Assembly (NCBI RefSeq): GCF_000943545.1
Contig: NZ_JTHP01000028.1
Span: 1 to 64,000 of the forward strand
Direction of reading: 5' to 3'
Source: Paenibacillus terrae
GTDB taxonomy: Bacteria; Bacillota; Bacilli; Paenibacillales; Paenibacillaceae
Length of the DNA: 64,000 nt
Shown here: in pieces, positions 55,280-64,000 of the stretch
Numbering within the stretch: position 1 is the first letter of the stretch
Layout of the letters: the number at the start of each line of letters is the position of its first letter
Program-made: the position numbers and the translations under genes
Notes under the pieces: model-generated
The model's input: the letters and a program-made list of their open reading frames with translations, nothing else
Databases searched by the model: none
Told to the model about the DNA's origin: nothing

Positions 55280-56440
55280 TTATTTCGTTCCCTCCTGCAT
55301 CAGTCGGAAGGCATCGACTTCTCCAAGTTTCGTGGATATAGAGTTGCGCCCGGTGCTTTTACGAAGGCGCAGCGGTGTAGCGGTACGCTTGAGCAGTGCT
55401 TTGATTTCTCCAGGCTCCATTTCCGGTCTCAGTGAAAGGAGTAGGGCAATACTTCCAGTCACATGGGAAGTAGCCATAGACGTGCCGCTCATTTCGTGAT
55501 GCTTGCCGTGTATCCATGAGGAAATGATCTTTTCACCCGGCGCGTACACGTCTACAAATTGTCCCCGGTTGCTGAAAGGCGCGATGCGTCTGTATTTATC
55601 AGTAGCTCCGACCGAAATGGTCTGGGAATAACGGGCGGGGTAGTCAATACTCCGACGCTTACCCTCGTTTCCTGAGGAAGCTACGATCACGATACCGTTT
55701 TGGTACGCCTTGTTTACCATATCAAGCAGCGCTTTACTGCGCGATTTCATGCCGAAGCTCATATTGATGATATCGACACGATTCAATACACACCAGTCGA
55801 TGCCAAGAATAATATCCGAGACGTAGGCGGCCCCGTTATGGTCAAACGCTTTTACAGGATGAATTAGCGCCTGTGGTGCTACACCAACCATACCCTCGTC
55901 ATAGTTGGATGCCGCGATGGTACCGGCAATATGAGTGCCGTGACCGTTATCGTCATAGGGCAGCATGGTCCGATTAAGCAGATTGATGCCTCTGGCAAGA
56001 GAATGCCGCAGATCAGGATGTTGAAAATCCGCTCCTGTGTCGATCACACCAATCCTGATTCGGTTTCCTGTAGAGGAAGGCCAAGCCTTGTAGGCGCGTA
56101 CCTGTTTGACTCCCCACGGCATGGGCAGGTTTTTCTCCGTCCTCGGCATGTGGGCCGCTCCTCCATGTACCCTCATGCGCGTATCTTCTTCAACGGTAAC
56201 ACCGTTGTGATATTTGCCCAGCCTGTCTCCCACTGGAAGCGGGGCGATCAGAGCGCGAATCAGACGCGCTGGTTGTACTTGCCGTAATCCCGCAAGCTCT
56301 GGTTTCAGCTTCCTGAGATAGGACAGGCATTCCCGGTATTGGTGAGGCTTATCGAACGTAATGATATGTTTGTGCCGTCCACTGCCGGACGGCTCCGAAA
56401 TGCCCTCGTGCAAACGCTGCAAAAAACCCGGATAGTCCAT
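55280..56440 (-). CDS. Subtilisin-like serine peptidase (S8)
   Basis: A 386-aa subtilase from ATG 56440 (GGAGGGGGA 9 bases upstream); a longer frame exists but lacks a site. Catalytic Asp in VIDTGAD, His in NGHGTHIAGT, Ser in GTSMATSHV, and oxyanion Asn in ASSGNEG. There is no clear signal peptide, so it may be intracellular or leave by another route. A propeptide-like region covers about the first 120 residues. Convergent with the importer operon. Confidence 0.88.
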   Translation of the reverse strand: MDYPGFLQRLHEGISEPSGSGRHKHIITFDKPHQYRECLSYLRKLKPELAGLRQVQPARLIRALIAPLPVGDRLGKYHNGVTVEEDTRMRVHGGAAHMPRTEKNLPMPWGVKQVRAYKAWPSSTGNRIRIGVIDTGADFQHPDLRHSLARGINLLNRTMLPYDDNGHGTHIAGTIAASNYDEGMVGVAPQALIHPVKAFDHNGAAYVSDIILGIDWCVLNRVDIINMSFGMKSRSKALLDMVNKAYQNGIVIVASSGNEGKRRSIDYPARYSQTISVGATDKYRRIAPFSNRGQFVDVYAPGEKIISSWIHGKHHEMSGTSMATSHVTGSIALLLSLRPEMEPGEIKALLKRTATPLRLRKSTGRNSISTKLGEVDAFRLMQEGTK

Positions 56441-56845
56441 TTGAGACAGTCCCCCTCCGATGAGCCATGCTGAGGTATTGTATGAGCAAGCGTCAGCAGC
56501 GGCATGGGAAACCTGCCCCTTTTTTATTGAAATAGGCCTGCTTGTCGTGTCAAAGTGATCGTGGACACATACGATACATGGAGGGCATAAGCTCTTGTGC
56601 AACAACTTTGGGGACTTCTCCCGGAGCGGGTACAGTCGAAAGACGGGGGGGACCCCGTCTTTTTAACGTGCGCCGCCTTGTTCAAGGCATACTACTGCAA
56701 ATTGTACGGATACCCATGTTTAACTTGCAATTTGCTTCCAAATAGGTTTTACTTAGTTTTGATAATGGATATGTTAGTATTGCATGTATCGTGTATGCTC
56801 TGAAACATGTTCTTGTGAATTACGTGTGAGAGGAAGTGTCCCTAG
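56441..56845. other. Intergenic region upstream of rpoE
   Basis: A strong terminator-like hairpin (56639-56665) preceded by a small hairpin CCCG/CGGG at about 56620 suggests a short non-coding transcript or an attenuated rpoE leader. No gene is supported here. Confidence 0.5.
56639..56665 (+). terminator. Terminator-like hairpin upstream of rpoE
   Basis: AAAGACGGGG/CCCCGTCTTT with a 3-4 base loop, then a T-run. No + strand gene ends before it. Confidence 0.8.
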
Positions 56846-57394
56846 GTGAGTACCCCACTCAACTTGAAGATTGACCCGGAGAAAGTCCACGAGACTCCAA
56901 TGGTGGATTTGGCATTTATGGTATTGAAAGCGGCCAATACTCCATATTATTACCGTGACCTGATGAATGAAGTCGCCAAATTGCGCGGCATGTCCGACGA
57001 AGACATTAATGACGTTATCGCTCAGCTATATACTGAAATCAACATTGACGGGCGTTTCGCCTGTGTCGGTACGAATCTGTGGGGCTTGAAACGTTGGTAT
57101 CCAGTGGATAAATCCGAAGATACTCTGACAGGCGCCAAACGTCCTCGTATCATTAATGACGAAGACGATGACGACGAAGAGGACTATCATGAGGAAGAAG
57201 AAACTTACAGCGCCGATGACGACTTCGATGCAGACAGTGAAGACGAGGATGGCGAAGAAGAGCTGTTCGACGGCGAAGATGATGATAGTGATGAAGACGT
57301 GGTTATAGACGATGAAGACCTCAGTGATGAGGAAGACACTGAAGATGAAAATGACGACGAGTCGACGGAAGAAGACGATGATTCGCTTCGTTAA
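56846..57394 (+). CDS. rpoE: RNA polymerase delta subunit
   Basis: Delta factor of Gram-positive RNA polymerase, 182 aa. The folded N-terminal HARE-HTH domain covers residues 1-90 (YYYRDLMNEVAKLRGM, NLWGLKRWYPVD). The C-terminal half is a disordered, almost purely acidic tail of D and E that displaces nucleic acids and speeds polymerase recycling. GTG start with AGGAAG 9-10 bases upstream. It precedes pyrG as in Bacillus. Confidence 0.96.
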   Translation: MSTPLNLKIDPEKVHETPMVDLAFMVLKAANTPYYYRDLMNEVAKLRGMSDEDINDVIAQLYTEINIDGRFACVGTNLWGLKRWYPVDKSEDTLTGAKRPRIINDEDDDDEEDYHEEEETYSADDDFDADSEDEDGEEELFDGEDDDSDEDVVIDDEDLSDEEDTEDENDDESTEEDDDSLR

Positions 57395-57405
57395 GATCAG
57401 GCTGT

Positions 57406-57431
57406 AAGGGGAGATGTATTCTCCCCTTTTT
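57406..57431 (+). terminator. Terminator of rpoE
   Basis: AAGGGGAGA/TCTCCCCTT stem with a TGTAT loop and five T. Confidence 0.85.
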
Positions 57432-57525
57432 CATGACCATTTTCTTGAAACTCCTTCTGATTTGAAGCTTTTAAGTGGATTCCCTCCAATCTTGTTCAAT
57501 GGGCAAATTAACACAGATAACTTCC

Positions 57526-57565
57526 TTGACAGCGGATTGGACACGGGGTAAACTATTGCTTGGGC
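57526..57565 (+). promoter_or_regulatory. pyrG promoter with GGGC initiation site
   Basis: TTGACA (57526-57531), 17 bases, TAAACT (57549-57554), and a GGGC start (57562-57565) at the correct distance. In Bacillus subtilis pyrG, a GGGC start allows G-stuttering when CTP is low, which drives antitermination. The same elements are present here. Confidence 0.7.
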
Positions 57566-57602
57566 TTATGATTGATTCACTTATATGTTTGCTTTTTGTA
57601 TA

Positions 57603-57633
57603 AAAGTGCCCCGTACTACGGGAGTGCTTTTTT
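57603..57633 (+). terminator. pyrG leader attenuator
   Basis: AAAGTGCCCCGT pairs with ACGGG-A-GTGCTTT through a 3-base loop, with one bulged A, followed by T-rich sequence. The CCCC in its 5' arm can pair with a stuttered poly-G 5' end, preventing the terminator. It lies about 40 bases after the predicted start and about 160 bases before pyrG. Confidence 0.65.
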
Positions 57634-57792
57634 GTTTTTTTATAGGGTGTTTCCACTCATGAAAGAGGGCTAAGGGCGGCGGGCATGGAAAATGATTCCG
57701 CTGCCTTCTTCATGGATGATAATCCGTGTAAACGGGTTACGATAACATCATAATGTCGCCTGAATTTTGGACTTTATTTAGGAGGGTTTTAA

Positions 57793-59397
<1,605 letters not shown>

Positions 59398-59410
59398 TGC
59401 TGCGGCCTGT

Positions 59411-59438
59411 AAGACCTCCTCAGGGAGGTCTTTTTTTA
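59411..59438 (+). terminator. Terminator of pyrG
   Basis: AAGACCTCC/GGAGGTCTT stem with a 4-base loop and seven T. Confidence 0.88.
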
Positions 59439-59486
59439 TTCCACGCTTCCTGATTATGAAAGAATATTCCACAATTATGTATATGA

Positions 59487-59514
59487 GAAGGATTTTCTTT
59501 TTGCAGGAGCGAAT
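59487..59514 (+). promoter_or_regulatory. SigH promoter of spo0F
   Basis: GAAGGATTT (59487-59495), a 12-base spacer, and AGCGAAT (59508-59514) fit the SigH consensus RNAGGAWWW-N11/12-RNNGAAT at every defined position. In Bacillus subtilis spo0F is also SigH-dependent. I see no clear Spo0A box close by. Confidence 0.75.
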
Positions 59515-59610
59515 ATAGTTTAGGGTATGGGACGGATATTGTACGTCATCGGACGCTGTTATGGCAATAGCTGCATGATCCTCGTTTTAAGATCTTAGGA
59601 GGTTAAAACA

Positions 59611-59997
59611 TTGGAAAAGAAAAAAGTGTTAATCGTCGATGACCAGAATGGAATACGAATTTTGCTGATGGAAGTGTTCGGAAGTGAGGGTTACGAGACC
59701 TTTCAGGCAGCAAACGGAAAAATTGCACTTGAAATTGTTGAAAAGGAACCGCCTGATCTGGTTCTGCTCGATATGAAAATTCCGGGTATGGACGGACTTG
59801 AAATCTTGAAGCATCTAAAGACCATGAATCCCGATATCAAGGTTATTATGATGACAGCTTATGGAGAACTGGACATGATTAAAGAGGCGACGGAGCTGGG
59901 AGCACTCATGCACTTTACCAAGCCCTTTGATATTGATGAAATGCGAATCGCCGTAAACAAGCAACTCAGGAGTGACGAAGCGAGTCACTTTGGTTGA
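59611..59997 (+). CDS. spo0F: Sporulation phosphorelay response regulator Spo0F
   Basis: A 128-aa single-domain receiver that carries phosphate from sporulation kinases to Spo0B. The acidic pocket is VDDQ at residues 9-12, the phospho-acceptor is Asp54 in [11 protein letters not shown] (same number as in Bacillus), the conserved Thr lies in MMTAYGE and the Lys in FTKPFD. TTG start with TAGGAGG 7-8 bases upstream. It has its own SigH promoter between pyrG and fba. Likely partners here are the kinase at 10.4 kb and the Spo0E system downstream. Confidence 0.96.
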   Translation: MEKKKVLIVDDQNGIRILLMEVFGSEGYETFQAANGKIALEIVEKEPPDLVLLDMKIPGMDGLEILKHLKTMNPDIKVIMMTAYGELDMIKEATELGALMHFTKPFDIDEMRIAVNKQLRSDEASHFG

Positions 59998-60026
59998 AAA
60001 CTCTGTTAACACAACAGGGTTTTTTG
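59998..60026 (+). terminator. Terminator of spo0F
   Basis: CTCTGTT/AACAGGG stem with one wobble pair and six T. Confidence 0.7.
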
Positions 60027-60226
60027 TTTGTGTTTATGGGAAATACTGAAAGTAAATCCTCTCCTTATACAATTCTATGAAAAAACGGCGTCCTGGGCGT
60101 GATTTTCGTATGTGTTGATGTGCAAAAGCTTGTTTAGTATTTAACTTGGGTTGTGGTATAATAAGCCCGTATGTGATGTCGGCTAAAATATAGACAAACC
60201 CAAACACCCTTAGGAGGACTGTAACC

Positions 60227-61081
60227 ATGCCATTGGTATCTATGACAGACATGTTGAACAAAGCACTTGAAGGAAAATACGCGGTAGGTCAATACAACAT
60301 TAATAACCTGGAGTGGACTCAAGCTATTCTGGGCGCTGCTGAAGAAGAAAAATCCCCGGTAATCCTGGGCGTATCTGAAGGTGCAGCACGCCATATGGGC
60401 GGTTTCTACACTGTTGTTAAAATGGTAGAAGGTCTTATTCATGACATGAAAATTACGGTTCCGGTTGCGATCCATTTGGATCACGGTTCCAGCTTTGAAA
60501 AATGTAAAGAAGCTATCGATGCTGGTTTCACATCTGTTATGATTGATGATTCCCACAGCCCGATCGACACGAACATTGCAACAACGAAAAAAGTTGTTGA
60601 ATATGCACATTCCAAAGGCGTTTCCGTTGAAGCTGAAGTTGGAATGGTTGGCGGTCAAGAGGATGATGTTGTAGGTGACGTAATGTACGCGAAGCTTGAC
60701 GACTGTCTGCGTATCGTTAACGAAACAGGTATCGACACATTGGCTCCTGCACTGGGTTCCGTTCACGGACCTTACAAAGGCGAGCCAAACCTCGGATTCA
60801 AAGAAATGGAAGAGATCTGCGCTGCAATCAAACTTCCACTCGTTCTGCATGGTGGTACTGGTATCCCAACGCATGATATCAAAAAAGCAATCTCGCTGGG
60901 AACTTCCAAAATCAATGTAAACACAGAGAACCAAATCGTGTTCGCGAAAGTGGTTCGTGAAGTGCTTGCTGAGAAACCGGATGCTTATGACCCACGTACA
61001 TTTATCGCTCCAGGTCGTGAAGCGATTAAACAAACCGTTATCGGTAAAATCCGTGAGTTCGGTTCCAACAACCAAGCGTAA
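60227..61081 (+). CDS. fba: Class II fructose-bisphosphate aldolase
   Basis: Zinc-dependent glycolytic and gluconeogenic aldolase, 284 aa. HLDHGSS carries the metal His and catalytic Asp, [12 protein letters not shown] the second region, then SVHGPYKG and LHGGTGIP with further metal His residues. AGGAGG lies about 10 bases before ATG, and a promoter with extended -10 TGGTATAAT (ending 60162) lies upstream. Codon use looks biased to highly expressed genes. Position between spo0F and murA matches Bacillus. Confidence 0.97.
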   Translation: MPLVSMTDMLNKALEGKYAVGQYNINNLEWTQAILGAAEEEKSPVILGVSEGAARHMGGFYTVVKMVEGLIHDMKITVPVAIHLDHGSSFEKCKEAIDAGFTSVMIDDSHSPIDTNIATTKKVVEYAHSKGVSVEAEVGMVGGQEDDVVGDVMYAKLDDCLRIVNETGIDTLAPALGSVHGPYKGEPNLGFKEMEEICAAIKLPLVLHGGTGIPTHDIKKAISLGTSKINVNTENQIVFAKVVREVLAEKPDAYDPRTFIAPGREAIKQTVIGKIREFGSNNQA

Positions 61082-61186
61082 GAATAAGTTGATGTACCGT
61101 GCATCTGCATGGTTCAATGTATCTCTTGATTGTAATTGTAGTTCTGCACAGAAGATTTGAATCTGTTCAGTTGAATAGTTTGACTT

Positions 61187-61222
61187 GGAAAGCACACCGC
61201 TTAGCCGGTGTCTTTCCATTTT
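61187..61222 (+). terminator. Terminator of fba
   Basis: GGAAAG-ACACCG/CGGTGT-CTTTCC stem with one bulged C, followed by a short T-run. Confidence 0.75.
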
Positions 61223-61289
61223 AACCACCAAAAAGTTGAAAGTTTATTATTTGACCGACTGCAAAACAAGTAGGGGGACCCTCAAGCTT

Positions 61290-62543
61290 ATGGAAAAATT
61301 GATGATCACCGGTGGACGGCCGCTTCAAGGTACAGTTTCCATCAGCGGTGCCAAAAACAGTGCCATCGCCTTGATTCCCGCCGCCATTCTGGCAGAGTCG
61401 GAAGTCATTTTGGACAATTTGCCGCTGTTGAGTGATGTGGCGGTGTATTCCGAAATACTGGAGGAACTTGGTGCAACCGTTGCCTGGGAAGGCAGCCAGA
61501 TGAGAATAGATCCATCCTCCATTAAATCCATTCCCATGCCGAATGGACCTGTTAAGAAATTACGAGCATCCTATTATATGATGGGAGCCATGCTAGGCCG
61601 CTTCAAGGAAGCGATCATCGGTTTGCCAGGAGGGTGTAATTTTGAACCTCGGCCCATTGATCAGCATATCAAAGGTTTTGAAGCACTGGGTGCTACGGTT
61701 ACGAACGAGCACGGTGCTATTCATTTGCATGCCAAAGAGCTGCGCGGTACCAAGATTTATTTGGATGTCAGCAGTGTAGGAGCTACGATTAACATTATGC
61801 TGGCGGCCGCACGTGCCAAAGGCGCCACAATTATCGAAAATGCGGCTAAAGAGCCTGAGATTATAGATGTAGCAACCCTGTTAAACTCCATGGGGGCCAT
61901 TATTAAGGGGGCCGGAACGGAAACGATCCGGATTGAAGGTGTGTCCGAGCTGCATGGCTGCCGTCACTCCATCATACCTGACCGCATACAAGCGGGCACA
62001 TATATGATTGCTGCTGCGGCTACTCGTGGTAATGTTTTGATTGACAACGTAATTCCCAAGCATATGGAGGCTCTGACTGCAAAAATGCAGGAAATGGGTA
62101 TTGGTATAGAGGAATATGACGAAAGTATTCGTGTTCTGGGTTCATCTTCATATGAGCACGTTGATGTTAAAGCCTTAGTTTACCCCGGATTCGCCACGGA
62201 CTTGCAATCTCCTATGACCAGTTTGCTTACTCAGGCGCAAGGGGTTAGTGTGCTGAGTGATTTTGTTTATAGCAATCGTTTTAAACACGTCCCGGAACTT
62301 GTACGAATGGGGGCTAAAATCCGCGTGGAAGGTCGTTCGGCTATTATTGAGGGTGGCAAGCTGAATGCGGCTAAAGTCAAAGCGGCCGATCTGCGTGCTG
62401 GTGCAGCGCTTGTCATTGCCGGACTTACAGTAAGTGAAGGCGTAACCGAGGTGTCAGGTGTCGAATACATCGACCGTGGTTATGACCATCTCGTCTCCAA
62501 TCTGCGTCTTTTGGGCGCGGACGTATGGCGGCAGACAGAATAA
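61290..62543 (+). CDS. murA: UDP-N-acetylglucosamine 1-carboxyvinyltransferase
   Basis: First committed enzyme of peptidoglycan synthesis; adds enolpyruvate from PEP to UDP-GlcNAc. 417 aa from ATG 61290, with AGGGGG about 11 bases upstream (an earlier in-frame start lies in the fba terminator). The catalytic cysteine, the fosfomycin target, sits in [15 protein letters not shown]. By position between fba and rho it is the Bacillus murAB/murZ paralog; a second murA is expected elsewhere. Confidence 0.95.
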   Translation: MEKLMITGGRPLQGTVSISGAKNSAIALIPAAILAESEVILDNLPLLSDVAVYSEILEELGATVAWEGSQMRIDPSSIKSIPMPNGPVKKLRASYYMMGAMLGRFKEAIIGLPGGCNFEPRPIDQHIKGFEALGATVTNEHGAIHLHAKELRGTKIYLDVSSVGATINIMLAAARAKGATIIENAAKEPEIIDVATLLNSMGAIIKGAGTETIRIEGVSELHGCRHSIIPDRIQAGTYMIAAAATRGNVLIDNVIPKHMEALTAKMQEMGIGIEEYDESIRVLGSSSYEHVDVKALVYPGFATDLQSPMTSLLTQAQGVSVLSDFVYSNRFKHVPELVRMGAKIRVEGRSAIIEGGKLNAAKVKAADLRAGAALVIAGLTVSEGVTEVSGVEYIDRGYDHLVSNLRLLGADVWRQTE

Positions 62544-62799
62544 CAACTTCGTACATTTTGGGACTCCCGGAACGGATGAACAATAGAATGGATAGGCTCT
62601 ATGCAGCCGCTGCATGATACAAGATATAGGTCCATACCTAACAATCTTTTATCGGAATACCGGAATAATTCGGTATAATCCAAGCAGATGGCTGCATAAC
62701 TTTATTTGTTTTGGTTAAAATTATGTTGATGGCGTTTATGATATCATTGTCTATCATTTAGTTTTGAATGGACTTAATAATTGAATAGGTGGTTATTAT
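62544..62799 (+). promoter_or_regulatory. rho upstream region
   Basis: No gene. A TATAAT in the context TTCGGTATAAT at about 62675 is a promoter candidate without a clear -35. A small ATGCAG/CTGCAT hairpin near 62610 has no T-run, so murA lacks an obvious intrinsic terminator and may read into rho. Confidence 0.4.
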
Positions 62800-64000
62800 A
62801 TGGATCTGCAAATTTCCGATCTGGAAGAAATGAAGCTGACCGATCTGTACAAGCTGGCCAAGCAATACCAGATCCCGTACTACGGAACGCTCAAGAAAAA
62901 AGAATTAATTTTTGCTATCCTGCGTGCACAAGCCGAGAAGAGCGGATTGATGTTTATGCAGGGGGTTCTGGAAATACTTCCTGAAGGTTACGGCTTTCTG
63001 AGGCCGATCAATTACCTCCCGAGTACCGAAGATATTTACATCTCTGCTTCACAAATCCGCAAGTTTGACTTGAGAACAGGCGATCTAGTATCCGGTAAAT
63101 GCCGGACTCCGAAAGAGAATGAACGATATTTTGGATTGCTTCAAGTTAACGCTGTCAATGGAAGAAGTCCTGAACAAGCTGCTGAGCGGCTACACTTTCC
63201 TGCACTGACTCCACTGTATCCGCAAACTAAATTAGTCCTTGAAACTACCCCCAATAATTTGTCTACGAGAATAATGGATATATTGGCCCCTGTCGGACTT
63301 GGACAGCGTGGACTCATTGTGGCACCTCCCAAAGCTGGTAAAACACTTCTCCTCAAAGAAATTGCCAATAGCATTTCTACCAACAATCCCGAGATTGAGC
63401 TGTTTGTCTTGCTGATTGATGAACGTCCGGAAGAAGTGACGGACATGCAGCGTTCTGTTAAAGGTGAAGTTGTTGCTTCCACTTTTGATGAACTGCCTGA
63501 GAACCATATCAAGGTAGTGGAATTGGTTCTAGAGCGTGCCCTTCGCCTCGTAGAGCATAAAAAAGACGTGGTTATTCTGCTGGATAGCATTACTCGTCTT
63601 GCACGTGCCTACAACTTGGTTATTCCAGCATCCGGTCGTACGCTTAGTGGGGGTATTGATCCAGGGGCCTTCCACCGTCCGAAACGCTTTTTTGGTGCGG
63701 CGCGGAATGTGGAAGAGGGCGGAAGTCTTACCATTTTGGCCACAGCGCTCATTGATACAGGATCGCGGATGGATGACATTATCTATGAAGAGTTTAAAAG
63801 TACAGGCAATATGGAGCTTCATTTGGACCGCAAGCTTGCGGAACGCCGCATATTCCCGGCTATTGATATTCGTCGCTCCGGTACCCGGCGTGAGGAAATG
63901 TTGTTAGGCAAGGAAGAATTGGATACCATTTGGGCCATTCGTAAAAATATGACGGAAAGCCACGATTTTGTGGAAGGCTTCCTAAAGAAATTGCGGAACA
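62800..64000 (+). CDS. rho: Transcription termination factor Rho (partial)
   Basis: ATP-dependent RNA helicase that ends transcription. The first 400 residues are present; the gene runs off the window. The N-terminal domain starts [20 protein letters not shown], then a cold-shock-like RNA-binding fold ([11 protein letters not shown]), Walker A PPKAGKT, Walker [12 protein letters not shown] and the R-loop/Q-loop region [20 protein letters not shown] lies about 8 bases before ATG. Position after murA matches the Bacillus order. Confidence 0.96.
   Translation, partial: MDLQISDLEEMKLTDLYKLAKQYQIPYYGTLKKKELIFAILRAQAEKSGLMFMQGVLEILPEGYGFLRPINYLPSTEDIYISASQIRKFDLRTGDLVSGKCRTPKENERYFGLLQVNAVNGRSPEQAAERLHFPALTPLYPQTKLVLETTPNNLSTRIMDILAPVGLGQRGLIVAPPKAGKTLLLKEIANSISTNNPEIELFVLLIDERPEEVTDMQRSVKGEVVASTFDELPENHIKVVELVLERALRLVEHKKDVVILLDSITRLARAYNLVIPASGRTLSGGIDPGAFHRPKRFFGAARNVEEGGSLTILATALIDTGSRMDDIIYEEFKSTGNMELHLDRKLAERRIFPAIDIRRSGTRREEMLLGKEELDTIWAIRKNMTESHDFVEGFLKKLRN

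Noticed and set aside
60134..61231. 365-codon minus-strand frame across fba
   Set aside because: Shadow of fba caused by its codon bias; Cys/Phe/His-rich text without any family resemblance.

Overview
The window is chromosomal DNA of a spore-forming, motile, low-to-mid GC Firmicute, most likely Paenibacillus of the P. polymyxa group. Supporting signs are sporulation genes (spo0F, a Spo0E-like phosphatase, sspP, a sporulation-type histidine kinase), many TTG/GTG starts with strong GGAGG ribosome sites, a c-di-AMP riboswitch in front of an NlpC/P60 hydrolase, and an AloR-like peptide-sensing regulator with its own pro-peptide. There is no insertion sequence, prophage or CRISPR array.

Layout. 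0-7 kb: guaB, dacA, pdxS-pdxT-serS and tRNA-Ser, an order known from the origin-proximal region of Bacillus. 7-17 kb: sspP, a lipoprotein, an acetyltransferase, tadA, a four-box DnaA-site cluster in front of a sporulation-type sensor kinase, rluF, motAB, a pterin dehydratase. 17-21 kb: riboswitch-controlled NlpC/P60 hydrolase, a membrane protein, an M1 peptidase, ywhD. 21-29 kb: accessory stretch with two related type I toxin-antitoxin loci, a truncated regulator, an EIIA-Glc protein with a cre-like site, a WYL regulator facing an imine-reductase-like gene, and a frameshifted pentapeptide-repeat gene. 29-35 kb: class A PBP, speE, an MFS transporter, a LOG-family enzyme, a MazG-like enzyme.

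36-41 kb is the most unusual part. Two tandem AbrB/zinc-ribbon/HTH regulators face an XRE-TPR receptor whose end overlaps a 41-aa secreted pro-peptide. A Spo0E phosphatase, a third AbrB/zinc-ribbon protein, a small secreted protein and a frameshifted lipoprotein follow. It reads as a peptide-signalling and transition-state module.

41-56 kb: heterodimeric ABC exporter with LysR regulator, ywiB-argS, a secreted CYTH-like protein, a LysR regulator facing an ABC importer operon that ends in a beta-CASP metallohydrolase, and a subtilisin. 56-64 kb: the conserved rpoE-pyrG-spo0F-fba-murA-rho block, with a pyrG leader that fits CTP-sensitive reiterative initiation and a SigH promoter for spo0F; rho runs off the end.

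How it fits together: housekeeping blocks (GMP, PLP, CTP, wall, aldolase, Rho) are separated by accessory islands. Several elements point to control of sporulation entry: the DnaA-box/kinase pair, Spo0F, Spo0E, AbrB-like proteins and the peptide receptor. Three coding sequences (27.5, 33.3 and 40.6 kb) show single-base frame problems that deserve read-level checking.
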